Of a stretch of 64,000 bases of DNA, positions 36,357-45,483 are shown one piece after another. Every line of letters begins with the position of its first letter. Position 1 is the first letter of the stretch. Origin of the DNA: Flavobacterium sp. J372 (GTDB lineage Bacteria > Bacteroidota > Bacteroidia > Flavobacteriales > Flavobacteriaceae); NCBI RefSeq assembly GCF_024699965.1, contig NZ_JAJOMZ010000004.1:1548001-1612000 (forward strand), in the 5' to 3' direction. The notes below the pieces were generated by a model. It saw only the letters and a list, made by a program, of their open reading frames with translations, was not told the DNA's origin and made no database searches. Position numbers and translations under genes: made by a program.

Positions 36357-39300
36357 CTAAAGAGGCAGAAAAAGATTAAAAGTGGCCCCGCTGCCCGGGT
36401 TGCTTTCTGCCGTTATAAAGCCGTCATGTCTCAAGGCTATTTTTTTGCATATGGCAAGGCCAATACCTGTACCTTCATATTTATCTTTGCCGTGAAGGCG
36501 CTGGAACGCTTCAAATATACGCTGTGACTGCTCCTGCGGAAAACCTATACCATTGTCGGCAATTTTTATCCTGTAATATCGGGTTTCGGGGTCAACGCCC
36601 AAGTCCGCAATTTCGCTCTTATCAGCCACCGAAAATGATATGTTTACAATCGGTTGGCCATCAGCTTTACGGTATTTAATTGCATTGCCTATAAGGTTTA
36701 TAAACAGCTGCCTCATAAGTAAAGGGATTACCTTAACAACAGGCAATTCTGAAACTTTTATCTCTGCATTTACAGATTGTACAGTATCCTTAAGATCTTC
36801 CAGTACATCATTTACCAGCGAGTTCAGGTCGGTATTTTCAACCTCATCATCATTAGAATTGCTGATTTGCGCATAATTAAGCAGGTCATCGGTAAGCAGC
36901 TGCATGCGGCGTACAGAAACCATTATGCGATCCAGAAAAGTAGCAGATTCTCCCGACAGCGACGTTTTTGGGTCGTTAGAAATCATTTTTGTAAACGTAT
37001 GTATCTTGCGTAAAGGTTCCTGCAAATCATGGCTGGCAATATAGCTGAAAGCCAATAGTTCTTTATTGCTTTCCAGCAGTTCGCGGTTATTGTAAAGCAG
37101 CATATTGTTTGCTGCCCGTATGTCTGTTATGTCTTCAATGGCAAGTAATATCAACTGCTCTCCCAGGCTGTCATTAAGTATTGGCCTTATGTTCAGCAGC
37201 ATCGTACGTTCGCCCAGGTCAGGAAATTGTATTTTTATTTCAAGGCCTTCGGTTACCGCTTTGTCATTTAAAGCTTTTAAAAGTTCGTTTTTCAGCTCGC
37301 TTATCTGCCAGTGGCCTTTTGCAAGGTCAAAAATAAGCTTGCCTTCGGTGTCCTGCTCTGTAGTTTTAAAATGGTTGTAAAAAGAGGCATTAGCGCTTTT
37401 TATACGCAGCTCCTTATTCAGTATCACCAATGGTTCCCTTATGGTCTGTATAATAGCTTCGGCATACATTCTTGCCATAGTAAGCTGCTCCTGCCTGTCC
37501 ATAAGCTCATCGTTCACAGATATAAGCTCTTCATTGTTAGACTGCAGTTCCTCGGCAGATGTTTCCAGCTCCTCATTAAGGGTCTGCAGTTCTTCACTGT
37601 TGCTTAAAAGCTCTTCATTAGCGCTTTGCAGTTCCTCATTGGCCACTTCCTGGTCTTCGGTAACCCTGCGGATGTCTTCGCGCATCTGCTCAATTTCTGC
37701 TTCAAGCTGCCTGATACGTTCTGTCTGGGCGCTTTTCCGCTGTTTTACAGAAGGTTTGTCTTCAGACGGGCGCAGAACCTTATGAAAAAGCACCAGCAAA
37801 TGGCCTTCCTCATTTTTATTTTCAAGCGGAATTATTTCAAGATTTACCAGATAATCAAGGCCTTTCAGCTCAAGGTTCTCTTTTGTAATGCTTTCATGGT
37901 TAGCCTTTACTTTTAGCAATGCGGTGCGCAGTTCAAACGCGAGCCCGTCGCGCAGCATCTTGAATATATTAAAATTGGGTTTGCCAGGCGGCTGTACCAA
38001 AAAAGGGCTTGTATCCCCGTGAAAATGTATGATCTCTTTATTCTGGTTTATAATAACCCCTGCAGGAGTATATTTAGTAAATAGCAGTTCATTAGCCTGT
38101 TTATGGAAATCGGGCTCGAAAGGTTTTTTCCGTGTTTCTGCCTGTTTATAAGCAGGTGAGGCATTCATACGTTCGTAAGCTGCAGGTTTGTAATTATCTG
38201 TCGAATCTTTACGGGCATAAATCTTTTGGTTCTTTACCAAAGGCTCAAACAAATTGATGACGTTTCCTGCGGTTTCTGATTTGCCAAGAAACAGTATTCC
38301 ATTGGGCATAAGCGAATAATGAAACGTATCAAGGGTTTTCTTTTGTAGGAAAGGGTCAAGGTAAATAAGCACGTTCCTGCACGAGATAATATCCATTTTA
38401 GCAAAAGGCGGGTCTTTTACAAAATTATGCACGGCAAATATGCACATGTCCCTGATGTCTTTATTTATATGGTAGGCATTTTCAATCTTTGTAAAGTAAT
38501 TTTTAAGCCTTGTTTCAGAAATGTTCTGCACTTCCTGCTTGCTGTAAACGCCGGCCCTTGCCCTGGCTATAACATTTTCCGAAATATCAGAAGCAAATAT
38601 CTGTACCTTGATTTCAGGCATTTTATCGGCAAGGAATTCATGAAGGCTTATTGCTATAGAATATGCTTCCTGGCCTGTAGAGCAGCCCGCTATCCATACC
38701 CGTATGCTGCCATTGGGTTTTTTCTCTTTTAAAATCCGTGGGAAAGCCGTTTCGCACAGCATGCTGAAGATCTTTGAATCCCTGAAGAAATAGCTTACAG
38801 GAATAAGCACATCATTAAACAGGGCATCCTGCTCATCTTTATTGCTTTTAAGGTACGCCAAATAGGTTTCAGGCTCTTCTTTTTTTGTTATCACCATCCT
38901 ACGTGCAATCCTCCTGCGTATGGTAGGCTGCTTATAGTGTGCAAAATCATTTCCGGTCTTTAATTTCAAAAGCCTGATGATATGCTTATAAAAGTCATCG
39001 TCTATTTTTGCAATTGCATCATCATCATCTTCGTAGGCATTGCTGCTTTCATATGCATTGTCAACATGTTGCAGCTTCTCGGGTATTTCTTCAGCCTCAA
39101 GTATAAAGTCTGCCGCACTTGCCCGTATGGCGCTTAGCGGCATAATGTCATAAGCGGCAGATTCAGGATTTTGTACAAAGGTAGAACCGCCGCCTTCTTT
39201 TATGGTCTGCAGTCCTCTGGTACCATCAAAACCTGTACCTGATAGCAGTACACCCCTTGCAAAGCCTTTGTGCACTTCAGCCAATGAGTTAAAGAAAACA

Positions 39301-39632
39301 TCAATAGCCATATTAGGCTTTATGCTTTCGCGCGGCCCGAGTTTAAGCTTACCATCATAAACCGTAAGCATCTTATTTTCAGGTATTACATAGATATGGT
39401 TTGGGTGTATATTGATATCATCAATAATTTCAAGTACAGGCACTGTTGTTTCGCGCGAAAGTATCTCCGACAGCAGGCTATCATGGTCGGGCGCGAGGTG
39501 TTGTACCAGAACATAGGCCATCCCGGAGTTTGCAGGGATATTGCGTACAAGTTTTTTAAAAGCATCGAGCCCGCCGGCAGATGCCCCGACACCAACAACG
39601 GGGAAATTTATATCAGAGCTTTTTGGAGCCAT
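36357..39632 (-). CDS. CheB/CheR/PAS/histidine kinase hybrid
   Basis: I start it at the ATG at 39632 (1091 residues), where MAPKSSDINFPVVGVGASAG begins the first domain; a longer frame adds 16 residues. Domains in order: CheB methylesterase (about 1-190, S18 in GASAGG, H45 in VQHLAP, and D in GFDGTRG); CheR methyltransferase (about 210-480, RVWIAGCSTGQEAYS as SAM loop); a long Glu/Asn-rich coiled coil (about 650-740); PAS (about 745-860); and a histidine kinase with SHDLQEPLRKI and DNGIGFP plus YEGTGIGLAICKKI. No membrane segment or chemoreceptor gene is seen. It lies 7 bases after the receiver gene on the minus strand, so they form a pair. The signal is unknown. Confidence 0.9.
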   Translation of the reverse strand: MAPKSSDINFPVVGVGASAGGLDAFKKLVRNIPANSGMAYVLVQHLAPDHDSLLSEILSRETTVPVLEIIDDINIHPNHIYVIPENKMLTVYDGKLKLGPRESIKPNMAIDVFFNSLAEVHKGFARGVLLSGTGFDGTRGLQTIKEGGGSTFVQNPESAAYDIMPLSAIRASAADFILEAEEIPEKLQHVDNAYESSNAYEDDDDAIAKIDDDFYKHIIRLLKLKTGNDFAHYKQPTIRRRIARRMVITKKEEPETYLAYLKSNKDEQDALFNDVLIPVSYFFRDSKIFSMLCETAFPRILKEKKPNGSIRVWIAGCSTGQEAYSIAISLHEFLADKMPEIKVQIFASDISENVIARARAGVYSKQEVQNISETRLKNYFTKIENAYHINKDIRDMCIFAVHNFVKDPPFAKMDIISCRNVLIYLDPFLQKKTLDTFHYSLMPNGILFLGKSETAGNVINLFEPLVKNQKIYARKDSTDNYKPAAYERMNASPAYKQAETRKKPFEPDFHKQANELLFTKYTPAGVIINQNKEIIHFHGDTSPFLVQPPGKPNFNIFKMLRDGLAFELRTALLKVKANHESITKENLELKGLDYLVNLEIIPLENKNEEGHLLVLFHKVLRPSEDKPSVKQRKSAQTERIRQLEAEIEQMREDIRRVTEDQEVANEELQSANEELLSNSEELQTLNEELETSAEELQSNNEELISVNDELMDRQEQLTMARMYAEAIIQTIREPLVILNKELRIKSANASFYNHFKTTEQDTEGKLIFDLAKGHWQISELKNELLKALNDKAVTEGLEIKIQFPDLGERTMLLNIRPILNDSLGEQLILLAIEDITDIRAANNMLLYNNRELLESNKELLAFSYIASHDLQEPLRKIHTFTKMISNDPKTSLSGESATFLDRIMVSVRRMQLLTDDLLNYAQISNSNDDEVENTDLNSLVNDVLEDLKDTVQSVNAEIKVSELPVVKVIPLLMRQLFINLIGNAIKYRKADGQPIVNISFSVADKSEIADLGVDPETRYYRIKIADNGIGFPQEQSQRIFEAFQRLHGKDKYEGTGIGLAICKKIALRHDGFITAESNPGSGATFNLFLPL

Positions 39633-39639
39633 ATATGTA

Positions 39640-40065
39640 TTATTGTGTATTAGGATGCTTAGACAGCCTCCAGTAATCAAAAATAGTTTTTAGTAATGTT
39701 TTGCTTTCTTCGTGGTCGCTGCCTTTTTTGAAAAATCCCTGCACGGTCATATTTATGTAAGCGTCATTTACATCACGCTGGTTAACCTGTGTGGAATAAA
39801 AAACGAATGGTATACTCTTTTTACGAAGTTTTGGGGTAGTATCAATCTTTAGCTTGAATTCAAGTCCATTCCTGCCCGGAAGGTTAACATCAGAAAAAAT
39901 GATAAAGATAGACTTTGTAGTTTCCATGAGGTAGTTGTAAGCCTCATCAGTATTGTCAAACCACACCAGTTCATTGCTGACACTTAGCTCGCGAACAACA
40001 GTTTCAAAAAAACTGCGGTCATCGGCATCATCTTCCACTATTATAATTTCTCCGGCCTTGCTCAT
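39640..40065 (-). CDS. Response regulator receiver protein
   Basis: A 141-residue single-domain receiver with the acidic pocket E11-D12-D13, phospho-acceptor D59 in FSDVNLPGRNG and a Lys in GFFKKGSD. It lies immediately upstream of the CheB/CheR/kinase hybrid on the minus strand, spaced 7 bases, so it is probably its partner. No output domain is present. Confidence 0.88.
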   Translation of the reverse strand: MSKAGEIIIVEDDADDRSFFETVVRELSVSNELVWFDNTDEAYNYLMETTKSIFIIFSDVNLPGRNGLEFKLKIDTTPKLRKKSIPFVFYSTQVNQRDVNDAYINMTVQGFFKKGSDHEESKTLLKTIFDYWRLSKHPNTQ

Positions 40066-40297
40066 GGCAGTTGATTTATTAGGTTAACAAACAAAGATAG
40101 TCAAAGCAATCAACCATGAGTTATATTATTTTTCAAAGGCCATGCAATTAAATTTTCCGTATAAAAAACGTTCAAACATTTTCCTACTAAACAACACTTA
40201 AACTTTTAACAAAATATGTTATTTTTTTCTTAATTATAAAGTATTTGACATTATTTACTTTCAAAACTATTTACTTTTACCCTTAAACCAACCAACC

Positions 40298-40855
40298 ATG
40301 AATCTCTACCTTAAATACAATTTTGACAAAATATGCCGTGCGATACTCGAGGAGCAATTAAATAAATTCAGTTTCGATTATGTAATACGCGACAGCGGCT
40401 GTGTTGATTTTCAGGGACCTGTTTCGGAAAATGATTACCTGAAACTTCATGAAACTCTTAGCAGGTATGGTATTGAGATTATAGACAACAAAAAATCAGT
40501 GCTGGTACAAAAGGTAAAAAGCCTGATAACCAATATGATTGAAAACTGCGACTCGCCTTTAACCAAAATATCGGTTTACCTGGCTGAAGAAATGGGCGAA
40601 AATTACCGCACTCTTTCACAAATATTTACCGAAGTATGCCACCTTACTATTGAGCAATTTATTATACTGCACAAGATTGAGCGTGTAAAGCAACTGCTTA
40701 CAACTGAAGAGATGTCGCTTACCGAAATATCGCACCTGATGAACTACAGCAGCGTGGCACATCTTTCAAATCAGTTTAAAAACAGTACGGGATTGTCACC
40801 AAGCACCTTCCAGAGGCTTGCGCAGAAAAGAAGGAGTTTTCACCTGCAAACATAA
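40298..40855 (+). CDS. AraC-type DNA-binding regulator
   Basis: A 185-residue protein. Residues about 1-80 are a small domain of unknown role. Residues about 85-180 carry two helix-turn-helix units of the AraC type: KISVYLAEEMGENYRTLSQI and the AraC signature around ISHLMNYSSVAHLSNQFKNS with GLSPSTFQ. It lacks the usual ligand-binding cupin domain. It is divergent from the receiver-kinase pair and 44 bases ahead of a second receiver gene, so it may be the transcriptional output of this signalling group. Confidence 0.82.
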   Translation: MNLYLKYNFDKICRAILEEQLNKFSFDYVIRDSGCVDFQGPVSENDYLKLHETLSRYGIEIIDNKKSVLVQKVKSLITNMIENCDSPLTKISVYLAEEMGENYRTLSQIFTEVCHLTIEQFIILHKIERVKQLLTTEEMSLTEISHLMNYSSVAHLSNQFKNSTGLSPSTFQRLAQKRRSFHLQT

Positions 40856-40899
40856 AGCCCAGCCAACAACTAAATCAACAATAACAACCAACTAAGCCT

Positions 40900-41343
40900 A
40901 TGTATCCCGATAAACTTCATATTGTCCTGGCCGAAGACGACCAGGATGACCGCCTGTTATTTGAACGTGTGTTTAACCATGTGCGTATTAACCACACATT
41001 GAAAATGTGTGACGATGGGCAGGAGCTTATGGAGTACCTGCGCACTACTGATGAAAAGCCCCATATCATATTTCTTGACCTTAACATGCCCAAGAAATCT
41101 GGACTTGAATGCCTTGCCGAGATACGAAAGGATGAACGGCTGCGGGATATTACTATTGCTATTTATTCAACTTCATCGGTTGCTGCAACCATTGAGCAGG
41201 CATTTATACTCGGCTCAAATGTGTATATCAAAAAACCTAATGAGTTTGATGATCTTAAGAAAATCCTCACGGAAGTGATTTATATTAACTGGCAGTATAT
41301 TACTGACGGGTTAAATAAGGAAAATTTTATGGTTAACTATTAA
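40900..41343 (+). CDS. Response regulator receiver protein
   Basis: A 147-residue single receiver domain. E12-D13-D14 form the acidic pocket, D60 in FLDLNMPKKSG is the phospho-acceptor, and a Lys lies in VYIKKPNEF. LAEDDQDDRLLFERVF is typical of receivers that pair with CheB/CheR or phytochrome-type kinases in Bacteroidota. It lies after the AraC-type gene on the plus strand and probably shares the hybrid kinase as phosphate donor. Confidence 0.88.
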   Translation: MYPDKLHIVLAEDDQDDRLLFERVFNHVRINHTLKMCDDGQELMEYLRTTDEKPHIIFLDLNMPKKSGLECLAEIRKDERLRDITIAIYSTSSVAATIEQAFILGSNVYIKKPNEFDDLKKILTEVIYINWQYITDGLNKENFMVNY

Positions 41344-41429
41344 CCAAAAGCTACTTGCAACTTTAATGCGAAATGATGTAATTGTGCCAGGGCTATAATT
41401 CCGGACATTTGCTTCAAAATACATTAATT

Positions 41430-41789
41430 ATGCAATTTATTCCAACAGCAATTCACGGTATTATAGATTATATATTCGGCGTTTTAATGCTTGCTTTGCC
41501 GTGGCTTATACAAATGCAGGCCGGTGAAAGTACAGTTTTCTACGCTGTAGGTATACTTGCGTTTATATACAGCCTGATTACAAAATATGAGTTGGGCCTC
41601 ATTCCTGTCCTTTCAATGCCTGCGCACCTTGTGATAGATTTTTTGTTGGGTATCGGGCTTATAGCTGCACCAATTCTGCTTTATGCGGAATTTACTGTCC
41701 CAATATACTTTTTATTGCCCGGATTATTTGCCATAATAGCATCTCTTACCACAAGGCGGCAGCCCACAACCCAAAATATTACGGACTAA
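41430..41789 (+). CDS. SPW repeat-type small membrane protein
   Basis: I start it at the ATG at 41430 (119 residues); a longer frame adds a non-membrane leader. Four hydrophobic segments are visible, in two related halves. The first begins HGIIDYIFGVLMLALPWLI and the second HLVIDFLLGIGLIAAPILL. This internal repeat resembles SPW-repeat proteins, whose function is unknown. A strong terminator follows. Confidence 0.7.
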   Translation: MQFIPTAIHGIIDYIFGVLMLALPWLIQMQAGESTVFYAVGILAFIYSLITKYELGLIPVLSMPAHLVIDFLLGIGLIAAPILLYAEFTVPIYFLLPGLFAIIASLTTRRQPTTQNITD

Positions 41790-41799
41790 ACCAATAATA

Positions 41800-41834
41800 A
41801 AAAAACCTGCTTAACAAACAAGCAGGTTTTTTTA
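41800..41834 (+). terminator. Terminator after the small membrane protein gene
   Basis: AAAAACCTGCTT (41801-41812) pairs perfectly with AAGCAGGTTTTT (41820-41831), followed by more T. It separates the signalling group from the next sugar operon. Confidence 0.87.
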
Positions 41835-41972
41835 TTGCCTCCGGTACAACATGTTGAAGAAGCATGCAACATTTACAGAAAATTGTGTAAGAGTAACGGC
41901 CGGCAAATACGCACATTTGATGAACGCCTTGTAATGAGGTTTTTTACAATACAACAATATAACAACTTAATT

Positions 41973-43094
41973 ATGCAAAGCACTTCAGTAGAAAAAGAAA
42001 AAATCAATACCAAAGGAACACAGAAACAAGATGTATATGACATGATTGTTTTTTGCCATTTGCGATGGGATTTTGTATATCAGCGTCCGCAACATGTAAT
42101 AAGCAGGATGGCCAAAAATTACAAGATCTTATTTGTAGAAGAGCCATGGCACAGGCCTGAAGAACAAGGCAGCAGGCTCAATAAAATATCAGATATGCTG
42201 CATGTGCTGCAGCCAAACACTACTAATATAGATGGTATTGGTGCAATCATAAAGGAGTATGCAGATGTTAATTCAGATATGATAGGATGGTTCTATTCCC
42301 CATCATTTGTGCCGTTGCTCTCCCATTTCAATTTCAGCACTATTATCTATGACTGTATGGACGAGCTGTCATTATTTAAGGGTGCTCCGGCAGAGCTGAT
42401 AGATCATGAACAGTATCTTATAGCCAATGCAGATATTGTATTTACAGGCGGTAAATCACTGTACGAATCTAAAGCCAGGCTTCATGATAACGTGCATTGT
42501 TTCCCAAGCTCTGTTGACCGTGCCCATTTTGCTAAAGCTTTGAATGGTATTGCTGTGCCTGAAGATATTGCGTCTGTAAAATCACCGATTGTGGGCTATT
42601 GCGGCGTAATTGATGAGCGCATAAACATGGAGCTGTTAAATGAAGCAGCAGGTAGAATGCCTGAAGTTGCATTTGTTATGATAGGGCCTTTGGCGAAGAT
42701 TGGCGAACACGACCTGCCAAGAAGGGAAAATATACATTACCTGGGCATGAAAGATTATATAGAGCTACCGGCATACATAAAGGCCTTTAAGCTTGCCATG
42801 ATGCCATTTGCGCTTAACGATGCCACAAAGTATATAAGCCCAACCAAAACACTTGAATACATGGCTGCACATAAACCAATCATATCTACCGCTATTACAG
42901 ATGTTGTTCGTGATTATGCGCACTGTGTAAGCATAGTGCATAATGCTGATGATTTTGAAAACGCTGTTACTGCGGCGCTGGGTATAGAAGCGAATGTAAT
43001 GATGAATGGTGATTATGAACGCATTCTTGACCAAACGTCTTGGGATAATACCGTGGCAAAAATGCAGTCTCACATTAAAGCTATTGCCGAATGA
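41973..43094 (+). CDS. Glycosyltransferase
   Basis: I prefer the ATG at 41973 (373 residues); a later ATG at codon 23 opens directly at MIVFCHLRWDFVYQRPQH, the usual N-terminus of the family. The protein is GT-B type. PQHVISRMAKNYKILFVEEP forms the first domain, YDCMDELSLFKGAP and the SSVDRAHF motif follow, and IVGYCGVIDERINMELL begins the second domain. ISPTKTLEYMAAHKPIIST is the donor-site signature. It overlaps the UDP-galactopyranose mutase gene by 4 bases (ATGA), so UDP-galactofuranose is a plausible donor; this is inference. Confidence 0.82.
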   Translation: MQSTSVEKEKINTKGTQKQDVYDMIVFCHLRWDFVYQRPQHVISRMAKNYKILFVEEPWHRPEEQGSRLNKISDMLHVLQPNTTNIDGIGAIIKEYADVNSDMIGWFYSPSFVPLLSHFNFSTIIYDCMDELSLFKGAPAELIDHEQYLIANADIVFTGGKSLYESKARLHDNVHCFPSSVDRAHFAKALNGIAVPEDIASVKSPIVGYCGVIDERINMELLNEAAGRMPEVAFVMIGPLAKIGEHDLPRRENIHYLGMKDYIELPAYIKAFKLAMMPFALNDATKYISPTKTLEYMAAHKPIISTAITDVVRDYAHCVSIVHNADDFENAVTAALGIEANVMMNGDYERILDQTSWDNTVAKMQSHIKAIAE

Positions 43095-44236
43095 GAAATG
43101 CAGATATAGTTATTATAGGCGCCGGTATTTCGGGTGCTGTGCTTGCAGAACGTTATGCTAACGCAGGGAAAAAAGTGCTTGTAATTGAAAAACGGAATCA
43201 TATTGCCGGTAATTGCTATGATTATACAGATGAAAACGGAATACTTGTATCAAAATACGGCGCGCACCTTTTCCATACCAATTATGAAGATGTATGGCAG
43301 TATGTGAACAGTTTTTCAGAGTGGTACAACTGGGAACATAAGGTACTGGCAAAAGTTGATGGCCAGCTTGTGCCTATCCCGGTAAACATAACCACTGTTA
43401 ATAAGCTTTTCGGATTAGCCATTAATACTGAAGAAGAAATGTCGGCGTGGCTTAAAAACAATAGTCCGGAAATTGAAAATCCGGCTAATGGCGAGGAGGC
43501 TGCCCTGGCAAAGGTAGGCCCTGTGCTGTATGAAAAGATGTTTAAGCACTACACTAAAAAGCAATGGGACAAATATCCTGCTGAGCTTGATGCTTCTGTG
43601 CTAAACCGTATCCCAGTTAGAACCAATCATGATGACCGTTATTTCTCAGATAAATACCAGGCGCTGCCAAAAAGGGGGTATACGGAATTATTCCGGAATA
43701 TGCTTAAGCACCCGAATATTGAGGTAATGCTTAATGTAGATTATTTTGATATAAGTGATGAGATTGGCGGATATGAAAAACTTTTCTATACCGGCCCGAT
43801 TGACAGGTTTTTTGATTTTAAGCATGGCCTTGAGGATAAGCTGGAATACCGCTCAATAAATTTTGTTTCAGAAACTTTAGACCAGCCTTTCTTCCAGGAA
43901 AATTCTGTAGTTAACTATCCGGGTGAAGATGTTGATTTTACCCGTATTATTGAATATAAGCATTTTGGTTACCAAAAGTCAGAAAAGACAACTGTAGTTC
44001 GAGAGTATACTACAGATGAGGGTGAGCCATATTACCCTGTACCAAATACAAAAAATCAGGAAATTTATGAGCGCTACAAAGCAGAGGCTGATAAGCTTTT
44101 AGATGTTTACTTTGTAGGTAGGCTCGCCAATTATAAATACTTTAATATGGACCAGGCCTTTAAAAATGCCCTTGACCTTTTTGCCTCACTTGAGCAGGAA
44201 AGTACTATAACAAACGTTTTATCTAAAGCTGTATGA
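43091..44236 (+). CDS. glf: UDP-galactopyranose mutase
   Basis: A 381-residue flavoprotein that interconverts UDP-galactopyranose and UDP-galactofuranose. The FAD loop is VIIGAGISGAVLAERY with G10, G12 and G15. RNHIAGNCYDY and KYGAHLFHT are hallmark sequences of the family. The C-terminal FVGRLANYKYFNMDQAFKNA completes the FAD site. The length is normal and the frame intact. It implies that a galactofuranose-containing glycan is made. It overlaps the upstream glycosyltransferase and the downstream hydrolase-like gene by 4 bases each. Confidence 0.93.
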   Translation: MRNADIVIIGAGISGAVLAERYANAGKKVLVIEKRNHIAGNCYDYTDENGILVSKYGAHLFHTNYEDVWQYVNSFSEWYNWEHKVLAKVDGQLVPIPVNITTVNKLFGLAINTEEEMSAWLKNNSPEIENPANGEEAALAKVGPVLYEKMFKHYTKKQWDKYPAELDASVLNRIPVRTNHDDRYFSDKYQALPKRGYTELFRNMLKHPNIEVMLNVDYFDISDEIGGYEKLFYTGPIDRFFDFKHGLEDKLEYRSINFVSETLDQPFFQENSVVNYPGEDVDFTRIIEYKHFGYQKSEKTTVVREYTTDEGEPYYPVPNTKNQEIYERYKAEADKLLDVYFVGRLANYKYFNMDQAFKNALDLFASLEQESTITNVLSKAV

Positions 44237-45373
44237 ATCCCTTCCGCAGCTTTTTTATGGGTGGCTATGAATGTGCCGACCATATTAACAGGTCCGGTAA
44301 TCGTGTAAACCTACTTAAAGTAACAGAACATGATACACGTGCGCTACAGGATTATAAAGACCTTGTATCACTGGATATATTTGTAGCACGTGAAGGTATA
44401 TGCTGGAGCGCGGTAGAGACATCTCCTTTTGTTTTCGATTTTTCTGAAGTTGAAAACCGCATCAGGGCGGCAGAAGAGGTGGGTATACAACTTATATGGG
44501 ATTTGTGCCATTTTGGTTATCCGGATGGTATATACCCAACACACCCCCCACTTTTGCAGTCGGTTTGAAGCGCTTTGTACTGCCTTCGGGCTTTTTTATA
44601 AAAATGTATCTAATCAGCCGCTGTATGTGGTACCAATAAATGAAATAAGCTTTTTGTCATGGCATTCGGGTGATGTGCGTGGTACTGTGCCTTTTGCCGT
44701 AAATAGCGGTTTTGACATAAAGTACCATTTGTGCAAAGCAGCTATCTTGGGAATTGAGCGGCTGCGTGATGCTTATCCCGGCTGCAGGATAGTGCTTGTT
44801 GAGCCATTAATAAGCATACATGGTAATGAAGATGCTGACTGGAGTCACATTAATATCATCAATGAGCACCAGTTTCAGGCAATGGACATAATTGCCGGCA
44901 GGATGTGCCCTGAGCTTGGCGGAAAAGAAAATAACCTTGATATATTGGGTTTTAATTATTACTGGAACAGTCAGTGGGAAGATGGTACCGGCACACTGCC
45001 ATGGCCGGAGCAGATACCCAGGCGTACAAGAGTATCTACAATGCTTAGGGATGCACACAACCGCTATGGCAGGCCCCTTTTTCTCTCGGAAACAGGCCAT
45101 TTTGGTGACGGCCGTGCAGAATGGATTGAAGAGGTTGCCAACGAATGTTGTGTTGCGATAGAGCAGGGAATACCGCTTTTAGGTGTGTGTATTTATCCTG
45201 TTACAGACCGGCCTGATTGGGATGATTTATCATCCTATAGCGATTGCGGCATATACGACCTTGATGAGTGCAATAACAGGCTGCCGCATATAGATAGTAT
45301 AAATGCCATAAAAGCAGCACAGCTGTTAATAGCCGCTTCTTTGCTGCAAAAGCAGGATGTGGGGGTATTATAA
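44233..45373 (+). CDS. GH-A clan (beta-glucosidase-like) protein, split by a frameshift
   Basis: The first frame (MNPFRSFFMGGYECADHINR) runs to 44568. The rest continues one frame over to 45373, starting SRFEALCTAFGLFYKN. The break is a run of six C at 44544-44549; five C give one 379-residue protein. It is a TIM-barrel glycoside hydrolase-like protein, with VPINEISFLSW as likely acid/base strand and FLSETGHFGDG as likely nucleophile strand. No signal peptide is seen, so it is cytoplasmic, like the hydrolase half of the 15.4-kb fusion. It is coupled to glf by a 4-base overlap. A role in glycan assembly rather than degradation is inference. Confidence 0.77.
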
Positions 45374-45429
45374 TATTATGAAATATTGCATTTAATGGTT
45401 TATATATGTAGTCAAAGAAATTAAAGCAA

Positions 45430-45466
45430 AAAAAAAGAGCTGTCTAATTTAGACAGCTCTTTTAAG
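45430..45466. terminator. Bidirectional terminator between convergent genes
   Basis: AAAAGAGCTGTCTA (45433-45446) pairs perfectly with TAGACAGCTCTTTT (45450-45463) around a three-base loop. A-rich and T-rich flanks serve both strands. Confidence 0.9.
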
Positions 45467-45483
45467 TTTATCAGGTGTTGTAA

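Noticed and set aside
41835..41972. N-terminal extension of the glycosyltransferase
   Set aside because: The extra 46 codons are unlike the family and begin at the foot of the terminator.
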